DNA of 64,000 nt from JAGNLA01 sp964639885. Its GTDB lineage: Bacteria > Caldisericota > Caldisericia > JAAYUI01. Position 1 is the first letter of the stretch; each line of letters starts with the position of its first letter. Both the position numbers and the translations under genes were made by a program. The notes beneath the pieces were generated by a model, which was not told the origin of the DNA, made no database searches, and was given only the letters and a program-made list of their open reading frames with translations. This document shows positions 6,625 through 14,637 of the stretch, in pieces. Location of the stretch: NCBI GenBank assembly GCA_964639885.1, contig CAZXEH010000001.1, forward strand, positions 124,001 to 188,000, read 5' to 3'.

Positions 6625-7791
6625 TTAAACAATAATCTTTTCAAACCACTCACAAAATGCAGCCAGGTCGTCATCGTCGCACCACGGCCCAAACGAAATC
6701 CTCATCACACCTTTACTTGCTCCAATCCATTTGAGAAACGGCATGGCGCAAAGGAAGCCGGCTCTGACTTGAACATTTGCGGTTTCATCAAGTTTTCTAC
6801 CGATTTCAATCGGGTCCTTATCTTTCAGGATGATTGAAACTGTGGGAGTCGAGTGCTCTGGGTGAAGGATTTCCACATCCATTTTCTTCAGTAAATTGCA
6901 CAGTTCTTTGTCGTAGTACTTCAGTCTCTTCTCGATTTCATCTGCATTGTTGGCCTTTGTCCATCTGATTGCTTCGGCCAGACCGATGATCCCTTCGAGT
7001 GACTGCGTGCCGGATTCGTATTCAAGAGGCTTTGGCAAGAGCTTGTATCCTTCCTCGGTCACGTCGGCAACAACGCCACCACCGACAATTGTGGGTTTAA
7101 GCTGCTCGAATGCCTCTTTCCTGCCAAGCAGCAGCCCCAAACCTTTCGGAGCCATCATCTTGTGCCCTGCAACGGCCATAAAGTCGCATCCAACTGACTT
7201 GAAATCGATACGCTCGTGAGAGGCAAGCTGTGCTGCATCGATGACCGAGATTGCGCCATTATCCCGGGCAATCTCCGACAGTTCCTTGATTGGTTGGATT
7301 GCGCCTGTGACATTTGATGCGCCTGAAAACGCAGCAACCTTGCAACCAAAACACTTTTTTCTGAAGTCCTCAACATCGATGACGCCGTTTCGATTGCACC
7401 CAACCCAAACCAGTTCTACTCCCTTTGCCCTCAAGTCCATCCAAGGGAGGATGTTTGCATGGTGGTCGGCGCGAGTCAGAAGAATTCTGTCACGTGCTTC
7501 TAAATCCAGACCTTTTGCCACCCAGTTGATTGAGTGAGTGGCGCCTGGCGTGAAAATAGTTTCTTCAAAGGAAACGTTGAACCAGTCAGCAATTGTTTGC
7601 CTTGATTCCTCAACCAGCTTTGTGGCTACAATCGATTTTCGATAAGGAGACCGGCCTGCCGTTGCACCCGATTCAGTCCAGTATTTGTTTACGGCCTCGA
7701 TTACAGCGGTGGGAAGCAAACCGGTTGCAGCTGCGTCGAGATTATGGACACCCTTTGCTGCCGGAAACTGACTTTTCAACGATTTCATCAT
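6625..7791 (-). CDS. Class V aminotransferase, cysteine desulfurase (Csd/SufS)-like
   Basis: A 388-residue PLP enzyme. The cofactor lysine is K211 in AVAGHKMMAPKGLG, D185 (VIDAAQ) should contact the pyridine nitrogen, and ADHHANILPW is a family motif. C348 in RAGFLCAMP lies where SufS-type (group II) desulfurases have the persulfide-forming cysteine. It probably moves sulfur from cysteine to FeS-cluster or tRNA-thiolation partners, none of which is adjacent. A GAGGTGA site precedes two tandem ATGs. The gene follows a terminator after the upstream regulator, so it may have its own promoter or depend on read-through. Confidence 0.85.
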   Translation of the reverse strand: MMKSLKSQFPAAKGVHNLDAAATGLLPTAVIEAVNKYWTESGATAGRSPYRKSIVATKLVEESRQTIADWFNVSFEETIFTPGATHSINWVAKGLDLEARDRILLTRADHHANILPWMDLRAKGVELVWVGCNRNGVIDVEDFRKKCFGCKVAAFSGASNVTGAIQPIKELSEIARDNGAISVIDAAQLASHERIDFKSVGCDFMAVAGHKMMAPKGLGLLLGRKEAFEQLKPTIVGGGVVADVTEEGYKLLPKPLEYESGTQSLEGIIGLAEAIRWTKANNADEIEKRLKYYDKELCNLLKKMDVEILHPEHSTPTVSIILKDKDPIEIGRKLDETANVQVRAGFLCAMPFLKWIGASKGVMRISFGPWCDDDDLAAFCEWFEKIIV

Positions 7792-7797
7792 TCACCT

Positions 7798-7834
7798 CAA
7801 AACAAAAAAGCCAGACTTTTTAAAAAGTCTGGCT
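7798..7834 (-). terminator. Intrinsic terminator after the response regulator gene
   Basis: The 13-bp palindrome AGCCAGACTTTTT/AAAAAGTCTGGCT (7809-7834) is followed on the minus strand by a TTTTTTGTTTT tract, just after the regulator stop codon and before the class V aminotransferase. Confidence 0.88.
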
Positions 7835-7855
7835 TCGGTGTGGCATGAATTGAGA

Positions 7856-8587
7856 TTATTCTTCGGATTTGTGGGTGCTGAACTTATAGCCGACACCCCT
7901 GACCGTTTCGATGTATTTTGGATTCTCTGGATGAACCTCGATTTTTTTCCTGATCCACCTGATGTGAACGTCGACTGTTTTGGTATCAAGAGGAGCTTCG
8001 ACGCCCCAGACGTGTTCCATGATGTTTTCACGGGTGAAAACCCTGTCCGGTGAGCTGGCAAGGAACCAGAGGATTTCAAACTCCTTGTAGCCCAGGTTGA
8101 CCGGTTTTCCAGCCACAAGGCACGTTCTCTGGGAGTAGTTCATGATGAGGTCGCCAACCCTGATTTCTTCTGGTGGGTTTTCAACCACAACCTTGGTCGC
8201 CTTTGAGGTTCTTCTCAGAAGCACCCTGACTCTGGTTATGAACTCGCGGACAGAGAACGGTTTTGTCATGTAGTCGTCAGCGCCCATTTCAAGGCCGACA
8301 ACCTTGTCAATTTCAGTTGTTTTTGCCGACAGGATGAGGATCGGGGTGTCGTACTCCTGGCGAAGTTCCCTGCAAAATTCAATACCGGTCTTGCCCGGGA
8401 GCATGAGGTCGAGCACGATGAGGTCGGGCTGTCTTCGTCTGGCCTGCTCAAGACCTTCCTCTGCTGTCAGAGCCGTGAAGACAGTGTATCCTTCACTTCT
8501 GAGGTTATATGAGAGCGTTTCCTGGATCTTGTGTTCGTCCTCGACGATAAGCACTTTCTTTTTGTTTGGAGAGACCTGGTTGTTCAT
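7856..8587 (-). CDS. OmpR/PhoB-family response regulator
   Basis: A 243-residue two-domain regulator. The receiver domain (residues 10-125) has acidic residues E16/D17, phospho-acceptor D60 in VLDLMLPG and K109 in MTKPF. The C-terminal winged helix (about 145-238) has the family pattern TRENIMEHVWG and KTVDVHIRWIRKKIE, ending in IETVRGVGYKF. A GGAGGT site precedes the ATG. No kinase is adjacent. A PhoR-like kinase at 29966 is the only candidate partner in the window, but pairing is a guess. It lies 53 bp after tsaD and may be part of that transcript. Confidence 0.93.
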   Translation of the reverse strand: MNNQVSPNKKKVLIVEDEHKIQETLSYNLRSEGYTVFTALTAEEGLEQARRRQPDLIVLDLMLPGKTGIEFCRELRQEYDTPILILSAKTTEIDKVVGLEMGADDYMTKPFSVREFITRVRVLLRRTSKATKVVVENPPEEIRVGDLIMNYSQRTCLVAGKPVNLGYKEFEILWFLASSPDRVFTRENIMEHVWGVEAPLDTKTVDVHIRWIRKKIEVHPENPKYIETVRGVGYKFSTHKSEE

Positions 8588-8640
8588 TTGACCTCCTTAA
8601 TAAACCTTATTTTAACTTTTTCATTTAACCTGTCAAGGAA

Positions 8641-9639
8641 CTAGTAAGATTCCAAAGGAAGTCTGGATTGTGGCTGGAGATTGAGATTGGATCTTATTCC
8701 GAATTGATGGTACAAAAACCCGCAGTAGGCTATCATTGCGCCGTTGTCAGTACAAAGAGACGGAGGCGGAACTCTTACCGGCAACCCGATGCTGACACCC
8801 AGTTTGTTGAGTCTTTCCCTGAAATATGAGCTTGAAGCCACGCCACCTACTGCGAAGAGTGACTTGGCATCTGTTTTCTCAATTGCAAGCATCAACCTGT
8901 CAAGAAGCTGGTCTACGACGGCTTTCATGAACGATGCTGCCAGATTTTCCTTTGGCATGTTGGGGTAGCGCTCGATTGCCCTGGCACCGGCGGTTTTAAG
9001 GCCAGAAAAGCTGAAGTCGAGCGAGTTGTCTTTAAGTCGTGTGTTTGGGTAGCTTACAGCATTCAGATCACCGATGAAGCACATCCTGTCAATTTCAGGC
9101 CCTGCAGGATAGGTCAGCCCGAGCACCCTGCCGAATTTGTCGAGGGTTTCGCCGGCAGCGTCATCTCTGGTTTCAGCAAGCATTTGGAGGGAAAAATCTG
9201 GATGGACGTATACAATTTCCGAGTGACCGCCTGAGATGAGCAGTCCAAGAGAAGGCATTTCGATTTCAGGCTGGGCAAGCATTACTGCAGCAATGTGGCC
9301 CCTAAGGTGGTTGACTCCGATGAGTGGTTTGTTCCATGCGTAGGAGAGGGCTTTTGCAGTCTCGATTCCAACGAGCAGGCTGCCAACAAGTCCCGGGCCG
9401 TATGTGCACGAGATAAAGTCGATATCCTCGTGGGTTATCTGGGCTTCCTTGAGGGCAGTGTCGAGCACTGGAAGAATGTTTTCCAGATGGGCTCTTGAAG
9501 CAAGCTCTGGAACCACTCCGCCCCAAATCTGGTGAACCCTGTCCTGTGAGGCCTTGATCTGGGCCAGAATTCTTCCAGAACTGTCGACCAGGCCGACAGC
9601 AGTGTCATCGCAGGATGTCTCGATTCCAAGTGATATCAT
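8641..9639 (-). CDS. tsaD: tRNA N6-adenosine threonylcarbamoyltransferase TsaD
   Basis: Catalytic ASKHA-fold subunit that transfers the threonylcarbamoyl group to A37 of ANN-decoding tRNAs. It starts ISLGIETSCDDTAVG and has the metal ligands H111 and H115 in NHLRGHIAA. Other family motifs are YGPGLVGSLLVG, LLISGGHSEIV and the C-terminal CTDNGAMIAYCG. At 332 residues it has the normal length. It overlaps rimI by 4 bases. TsaB lies upstream in the same operon; TsaC and TsaE are not in the window. Confidence 0.95.
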   Translation of the reverse strand: MISLGIETSCDDTAVGLVDSSGRILAQIKASQDRVHQIWGGVVPELASRAHLENILPVLDTALKEAQITHEDIDFISCTYGPGLVGSLLVGIETAKALSYAWNKPLIGVNHLRGHIAAVMLAQPEIEMPSLGLLISGGHSEIVYVHPDFSLQMLAETRDDAAGETLDKFGRVLGLTYPAGPEIDRMCFIGDLNAVSYPNTRLKDNSLDFSFSGLKTAGARAIERYPNMPKENLAASFMKAVVDQLLDRLMLAIEKTDAKSLFAVGGVASSSYFRERLNKLGVSIGLPVRVPPPSLCTDNGAMIAYCGFLYHQFGIRSNLNLQPQSRLPLESY

Positions 9640-10076
9640 CTTTCCCTAACCATCACTATAGCGTCTTCTCCGTTGTCTTGATAGTACTTCTTCCGTATGT
9701 ACATGTTTCTGAAGCCAAAAGACTCGTAAAGCTTCTGTGCAGCAGTGTTCCCAGCCCTTACCTCAAGCAGAATGAATTTAATGTTCTCTTCATCTGCCTT
9801 GGTGAGCATTGCCGAAACAAGCTCTGTTCCGATGCGCTTTCTTCGATGCTGTGGCAGCACGCACACGTTGATGATGTGGAACTCGTCATATTGTCTCCAA
9901 AGTCCGCAAAAACCGATGATTTTTTTGTCATCAACGGCAACCCACCAGAAGGAGTCAGGGTTATCGTTGAAGTCCTCCCTGAACGGTTCCTTGAGCCATG
10001 GGCTGCCAAAGCAGGCACACTCGATCTCGTACACGTGCTCAAAGTCGGTTGACTTTGCCGGCCTAACCGTTGCCAT
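9636..10076 (-). CDS. rimI: GNAT N-acetyltransferase, RimI-like
   Basis: A 146-residue GNAT protein with acetyl-CoA binding pattern LPQHRRKRIGTELV and the RimI-type ending GNTAAQKLYESFGF. RimI acetylates the N-terminal alanine of ribosomal protein S18. Genes of this type commonly sit between tsaB and tsaD, as here. The ATG at 10076 (MATVRPA) is preferred over an upstream in-frame TTG. It overlaps tsaB by 14 bases. Confidence 0.87.
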   Translation of the reverse strand: MATVRPAKSTDFEHVYEIECACFGSPWLKEPFREDFNDNPDSFWWVAVDDKKIIGFCGLWRQYDEFHIINVCVLPQHRRKRIGTELVSAMLTKADEENIKFILLEVRAGNTAAQKLYESFGFRNMYIRKKYYQDNGEDAIVMVRER

Positions 10077-10683
10077 TTTCCATTTCAAAAAGATAATTGG
10101 GGACAGCCCTCATCCATGGGAGCGGCTTTTTTGTGGCTGAAAGCTCGAGCGCCTGTTCCGGATTGGGTGAAATAAGTTCGAACTTAGCGTTGACTGGTAC
10201 GGTTTCCTTTGGGCATATCCATTTCCAGTCAGGTTTGTCATATTCGGAAAGATAGGTTTTCTCAATTATTTGTGGAGTTTCATTGAATTGATCCGAAAAA
10301 GCCTGAATCCACCAGTGGTCTTTTCTGGCCGGGATCATCGCAAGCAGGGGTTTTTCGAGTCCGAACGCCATCACTTCAAGCGTGGAGAGGGCGATGACCG
10401 GTTTGCCGGTTGCATAGCTCCATGCGCGAATTGGAGACAGGCCAACCCTTATGCCTGTCAGCGAACCAGGGCCGGAAAGCACAATGAACTGCTCTATATT
10501 GCTGAGTGAAACGCCAGCTTCATCCATCAGGTCTGTGCATGATGTCACAATCCTGTTGGCATCGTCGCTTTTTCGGGTTATCTCTTTCTTTACTATTATT
10601 GAGCCGTTGGAAGAAACAAAGACATATTCAGGGCTTGTTACAGAAAGAACTCCAAGGCTCAGTGTCTTGTGAACTTTGCCCAT
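10063..10683 (-). CDS. tsaB: t6A biosynthesis protein TsaB, divergent
   Basis: About 206 residues. TsaB is an inactive TsaD homologue that scaffolds the t6A complex. The family signature is clear in VLSGPGSLTGIRVGLS and ATGKPVIALSTLEVMA, but the usual N-terminal DTS motif is absent (LSLGVLSVTS instead) and the C-terminal half is divergent. The ATG at 10683 has an AAAGGA site at good spacing; an ATG 9 bases upstream is possible. It is the first gene of tsaB-rimI-tsaD, a common bacterial order that supports the call. Confidence 0.82.
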   Translation of the reverse strand: MGKVHKTLSLGVLSVTSPEYVFVSSNGSIIVKKEITRKSDDANRIVTSCTDLMDEAGVSLSNIEQFIVLSGPGSLTGIRVGLSPIRAWSYATGKPVIALSTLEVMAFGLEKPLLAMIPARKDHWWIQAFSDQFNETPQIIEKTYLSEYDKPDWKWICPKETVPVNAKFELISPNPEQALELSATKKPLPWMRAVPNYLFEMENGNG

Positions 10684-10782
10684 CTCTTCCATCCTTTTGA
10701 ATTGGCGTTATTGATATTTTGACGCATGAATCCGTTAAATTTAAGGTTTTAATATTTAATTGGTCTTTAATTCAATCGTTTG

Positions 10783-11991
10783 TCAGGCTTTTCCTAGCTT
10801 TGAAACGGTTTTTGTTATGCCAAGCCTGATGTGGTTCAGATTCACGCCACCCTGAACGTAAACCCACCATGGTTCAGCGTCCATGCCGTCAGCCGAGAGG
10901 TCGCTGGTTCCGCCTGAAATGAATCCGCCGCCAGCCAACATCACCGGCGCAGGATAGCCCTGCTGTGCAAACGGCTCTGGGGTTGCTGTTGAATCGATTG
11001 GTGATACCGACTGGATCGCCTTTCCGAAATCGAGGAATTTCTTTCTTGAACCAAGCTTTATTGCCACGACCGTGTCAACTCGTTCAGAGTCGGCAGATGG
11101 TGAAACTTCATATCCCAGCTCCGAGAAAACTTTTGCCCAGAGCAACGCTCCTTTGTGGCTGGAGGCAACCGATGAAGGTGCAAGAAACAATCCCCTGAAA
11201 GCATCAAGCATGAAACCCCAGGTTGCGCCAACTTCTGCACCGATTCCGGGGGCTGTGACCCTCGTGGCGATCAGATCAATCAAATCCTGTCTTCCTGCGA
11301 TGTACCCGCCTGTGAGAGCCAGTCCTCCGCCTGGGTTCTTTATCAGCGAGCCAACCGTGATATCGGCGCCAACGCTTGCCGGTTCGATGTTCCCAACGAA
11401 CTCGCAGTAGCAGTTGTCGACCATGATGATCGAGTCTGGATTTGCCTGTTTGATTGCTTTTGACCACTCTTCAATCTGCTTGATTGTGACTGGTTTTCCT
11501 GGTTTGTAGCCGGTTGAACGCTGGATCATGATCAGTTTTGCAGCCTTGATTTTGCCTATGTCTTGCACGCCATCACGCCAGTCGGTCTGGTTGTAATGGA
11601 TGCCGAACTCTGCCAGCGAACCTTTTACCGGTCTGATTCCGATGACTTCCTGCAAGGTTTCGTAAGGTGTTCCTGTAATTGAAACGACCGTGTCGCCTGG
11701 TCGAAGGATGCCGAAAAGGGCGCAAGCCAGAGCGTGAGTTCCAGATGCAATCTGTGGTCTTACCAGTGCTGCTTGGGTGTCAAAGATGATTGAATAGACT
11801 TTTTCGAGCTTGTCGCGAGAGATGTCTCCCAATCCGTAGCCGGTTGAACCTGCGAGGTCGCCGGTGGTGAGTCCGACTTTTGAGAATGCCGACAAAACCT
11901 TGTCAAGATTGGCATCGGCAATTTGATCAATCCTGTCAAACTCTTCTTGGAGCGATTTTTGGCAGGCTGAAACGACATCAAAGGGGTTCAA
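10783..11991 (-). CDS. PLP-dependent methionine gamma-lyase-like (aluminium resistance protein family)
   Basis: About 400 residues. The pattern VRPQIASGTHALACALFGILRPGD, read across residues ~75-100 of the frame, is typical of the PLP fold-type I family annotated as methionine gamma-lyase-like or aluminium resistance (YnbB). The probable cofactor lysine is in GSLIKNPGGGLALTGGYIAG. Family members usually sit near translation or nitrogen genes and their true substrate is unclear. The TTG at 11991 is chosen because a GGAG site precedes it and the overlap with miaB is then only 14 bases. An ATG at 12024 would give a longer overlap. Confidence 0.8.
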   Translation of the reverse strand: MNPFDVVSACQKSLQEEFDRIDQIADANLDKVLSAFSKVGLTTGDLAGSTGYGLGDISRDKLEKVYSIIFDTQAALVRPQIASGTHALACALFGILRPGDTVVSITGTPYETLQEVIGIRPVKGSLAEFGIHYNQTDWRDGVQDIGKIKAAKLIMIQRSTGYKPGKPVTIKQIEEWSKAIKQANPDSIIMVDNCYCEFVGNIEPASVGADITVGSLIKNPGGGLALTGGYIAGRQDLIDLIATRVTAPGIGAEVGATWGFMLDAFRGLFLAPSSVASSHKGALLWAKVFSELGYEVSPSADSERVDTVVAIKLGSRKKFLDFGKAIQSVSPIDSTATPEPFAQQGYPAPVMLAGGGFISGGTSDLSADGMDAEPWWVYVQGGVNLNHIRLGITKTVSKLGKA

Positions 11992-13246
11992 TCGGCTCTC
12001 CAAGCATTGGGCCTGCGGTTGCATCGATGATCCTCACATCGACAAGTGTTCCAGGCGCAATTTCTTCATCGATTCTGACCATCTTGCCAACTCCGCTCAT
12101 TCCAACTGACATTCCATCGATGGTGTCCTCTATGAGCACCTGAAGGATCTGGCCGTGGAAAAGTCTTGCGTTTTCGGCCGTGATGATACGTTGCATTTCA
12201 ACAATCCTGTTGATTCGCTCGTTGAGAACCTCTTCGTTGGTCTGCTCAACGAAGTTTGCAGCAGGCGTTTTTGGGCGTTTTGAGTATTGGGCCGAGTAAA
12301 CCTGGTCGAATCTGACTTCCTGAAGCAGTTTCACCGAGTCCTCGAACATTTCGTCGGTTTCGCCCGGGAAGCCGACGATCAGATCGGTTGTAAGTCCACG
12401 AAGCGGGTACTGCTCATTGATTGCGTCTATAAGCTCGCGATATTTTGAGACCGTATAGCCCCTGTTCATCCGACGCAAAATCTCGTCGTTTCCGGATTGG
12501 ACTGGCAGGTGAAAGTACGGCGCTATCTTTGGAATCTGTTTGATCTGCCTGATTGTTTCAGGCTTCATGTCCTTCGGATGGCTGGTTAGAAAGCGGATGC
12601 GCTTGAGGCCGTCAATTTCTGCAACGTCTTCAAGGAGGTCGATGAATCCGTTTGGTTCATTCCTGTCCTGACCGTAAGCGTTGACGTTCTGACCTAAAAG
12701 GATTACCTCGGAGGCTCCATTCTCGATGAGCGCAATGATCTCGGACTTGATCTCATGAACCGGTCTGGAAATCAGCCTTCCGCGAGTGTACGGAACGATG
12801 CAGTAAGTGCAGAAAGAGTCACAGCCGTATGTTATTGGCACATAGGATGTGACTTTGCCTTCAGCCGGTTTCTGGCCTGAAGTCTGAAGATCAACAGCCT
12901 GAACCAGTGCAAGCTCCATCTCTTGCCTGCTTGAGAACGTTCCGATTGTGAAATCAACCTGTGGATGCCTGCGTTTGAACACTGCAAGGTCTATTTGTGG
13001 CACACAACCGATCACGCCAATGCTTGAAGGTTTACCGGTTCGGCGCCTTTGTGAGTTGAGCTGGCCAATCCATGACTCCATCTTGTGTACCGACGCTTCA
13101 CGGACTGCACAGGTGTTGACCATCACCAGATCGGCCTCTTCAAGTGTTGACTCGTTCCAGCCGGCAGATTCAAGCACCTTGGCATAGAACGCCGAGTCCG
13201 ATACGTTCATCTGACAGCCAATGGTGATGAAATGATATCCAGGCAT
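11978..13246 (-). CDS. miaB: tRNA-2-methylthio-N6-dimethylallyladenosine synthase MiaB
   Basis: A 422-residue radical-SAM methylthiotransferase acting on A37 of tRNAs. The N-terminal UPF0004 domain has cluster cysteines C11, C46 and C81. The radical-SAM cluster is C142-x3-C146-x2-C149 in GCDSFCTYC. A TRAM domain fills the last 65 residues. FHLPVQSGNDEILRRMNRGY is characteristic of MiaB rather than RimO or MtaB. It begins 3 bp after the aspS stop codon and so is in the same operon. Confidence 0.95.
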   Translation of the reverse strand: MPGYHFITIGCQMNVSDSAFYAKVLESAGWNESTLEEADLVMVNTCAVREASVHKMESWIGQLNSQRRRTGKPSSIGVIGCVPQIDLAVFKRRHPQVDFTIGTFSSRQEMELALVQAVDLQTSGQKPAEGKVTSYVPITYGCDSFCTYCIVPYTRGRLISRPVHEIKSEIIALIENGASEVILLGQNVNAYGQDRNEPNGFIDLLEDVAEIDGLKRIRFLTSHPKDMKPETIRQIKQIPKIAPYFHLPVQSGNDEILRRMNRGYTVSKYRELIDAINEQYPLRGLTTDLIVGFPGETDEMFEDSVKLLQEVRFDQVYSAQYSKRPKTPAANFVEQTNEEVLNERINRIVEMQRIITAENARLFHGQILQVLIEDTIDGMSVGMSGVGKMVRIDEEIAPGTLVDVRIIDATAGPMLGEPIEPL

Positions 13247-13249
13247 GAT

Positions 13250-14554
13250 TTATGGGGTGAGTCTCTCGATATCCCTTGGGAAGAGCGTGCCTTCGCGTAC
13301 ATTCTTGAGACCGAGTATCTGGCAGGTGATGCGCTCCAGACCGATGGCAAGTCCGCCGTGCGGTGGCATGCCGAACTTGAACATGTCGGTGTAGAACGTG
13401 AAATCATCTGGGTTGCAGTTGAACTTGATCATGTTGTCTATGAGCATCTTGTGGTCGTGGATGCGCTGCCCGCCTGTTGTGATCTCGAGTCCCTTGAACA
13501 GAAGGTCGAATCCTCTTGTGTCACCCGGGTGGTCTGGGTCAGGGTAGGTGTACATTGGTCGTGCCTCGATCGGGTAACCTGTGATGAAGATGAAGTCTGA
13601 TCCGGTTTCTTTTTTGATCCAGTCGCCGATTGACCTTTCACCTTCCGGGTCAATGTCAAATCCCGGTTCGTACTTGATCTTGTAGTTCTTTTCAAGGATT
13701 TCGTGAACTTCGGTCATACGAAGCCTTGGAATCTTGTCTGGGACTGTGAAGGTTGCACCGAGAAGGTCAAGTTCGGCCTGGCATTTTTCGTGGATAAGTC
13801 CATCGAGATATTTGAGGAACCCTTCCTCAATATCCATCACGTCGTTTTCGTCCTTGATGAAGCCCATCTCAAGGTCCATTGAGGTGTATTCGTTGAGGTG
13901 ACGGCTTGTGTTGTGCGGTTCTGCACGAAATACCGGAGCAACCTCGTAGACACGCTCGAAAACGCCAACCATCATCTGTTTGTAAAACTGTGGCGACTGG
14001 GCAAGGTATGCGGACCTGTCAAAGTACTGCACCTTGAAAAGGTTTGCTCCGCCTTCAGTGCCTGAGGCAACGATCTTTGGGGTGTGGATTTCTGTGAATC
14101 CCTGTGATCTGAGGTATTCGGCGAAAGCCTGTGAAATGCAGGCCTGGATTTTGAAAACCGAGTTGAGTTTTGGGTGTCGGAGCGAGAAGTACCTGTAGTC
14201 AAGCAATCTTTCGAGGCTTTCCTTCACGTCTTTCTTGTTGACCTGCGTTGGAAGCTCATCAATGACCTGTCCGAGCACTTCAATGCCGGTGACTTTGATT
14301 TCAAAGCCGGCTTTTGCAATGTCGGATTTGGCACAGATGCCTTTAAGCCTGATTGGCATTTCGTTTTTGAGTTCAGGAACTACAAAATCAGGTTTCTCGA
14401 TTATTCCCTGCACCTGACCGGTTCTGTCGCGCAAAACGACGAACGAAAAGTCGGCCATCAGCCTTACGTTGTGGATCCAGCCTTCAAGGCTGATCTCTTC
14501 GCCTATGTGGTTTACTGCGTCTTTGGCAAGTATTCTCATTTCCCTTTTGTTCAT
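13250..14554 (-). CDS. aspS: Aspartyl-tRNA synthetase, archaeal/eukaryotic type (AspRS2)
   Basis: A class II synthetase of about 434 residues lacking the bacterial GAD insertion. An N-terminal OB-fold (residues 20-105) is followed by motif 2 VYEVAPVFRAEPHNTSRHLNEYTS and motif 3 GLAIGLERITCQILGL. In the OB-fold, WIHNV has histidine (H28) where discriminating archaeal enzymes have tryptophan. That is a mark of non-discriminating AspRS, which also charges tRNA-Asn for the amidotransferase route. Start choice is uncertain: ATG at 14581, 14554 or 14539 are all in frame; the middle one fits homologue length best. Confidence 0.9.
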   Translation of the reverse strand: MNKREMRILAKDAVNHIGEEISLEGWIHNVRLMADFSFVVLRDRTGQVQGIIEKPDFVVPELKNEMPIRLKGICAKSDIAKAGFEIKVTGIEVLGQVIDELPTQVNKKDVKESLERLLDYRYFSLRHPKLNSVFKIQACISQAFAEYLRSQGFTEIHTPKIVASGTEGGANLFKVQYFDRSAYLAQSPQFYKQMMVGVFERVYEVAPVFRAEPHNTSRHLNEYTSMDLEMGFIKDENDVMDIEEGFLKYLDGLIHEKCQAELDLLGATFTVPDKIPRLRMTEVHEILEKNYKIKYEPGFDIDPEGERSIGDWIKKETGSDFIFITGYPIEARPMYTYPDPDHPGDTRGFDLLFKGLEITTGGQRIHDHKMLIDNMIKFNCNPDDFTFYTDMFKFGMPPHGGLAIGLERITCQILGLKNVREGTLFPRDIERLTP

Positions 14555-14602
14555 TCCTTTCAGGCCAAGATGATATTGCATCGGTTGGATTCTTTCAAGG
14601 AT

Positions 14603-14630
14603 TTGACAGCAGTGTAAAAGAAGCTACATT
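14603..14630 (+). promoter_or_regulatory. Promoter of the cca-trpS-scpAB operon, near-leaderless
   Basis: TTGACA (14603-14608), 16-bp spacer, TACATT (14625-14630), then 7 bases to the ATG at 14638. No ribosome binding site lies between. Confidence 0.72.
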
Positions 14631-14637
14631 TGACTTG

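Noticed and set aside
6586..6837. Short plus-strand open frame beginning in the repeat region
   Set aside because: It starts inside a hairpin repeat and runs antisense through the end of the class V aminotransferase gene; no coding features.
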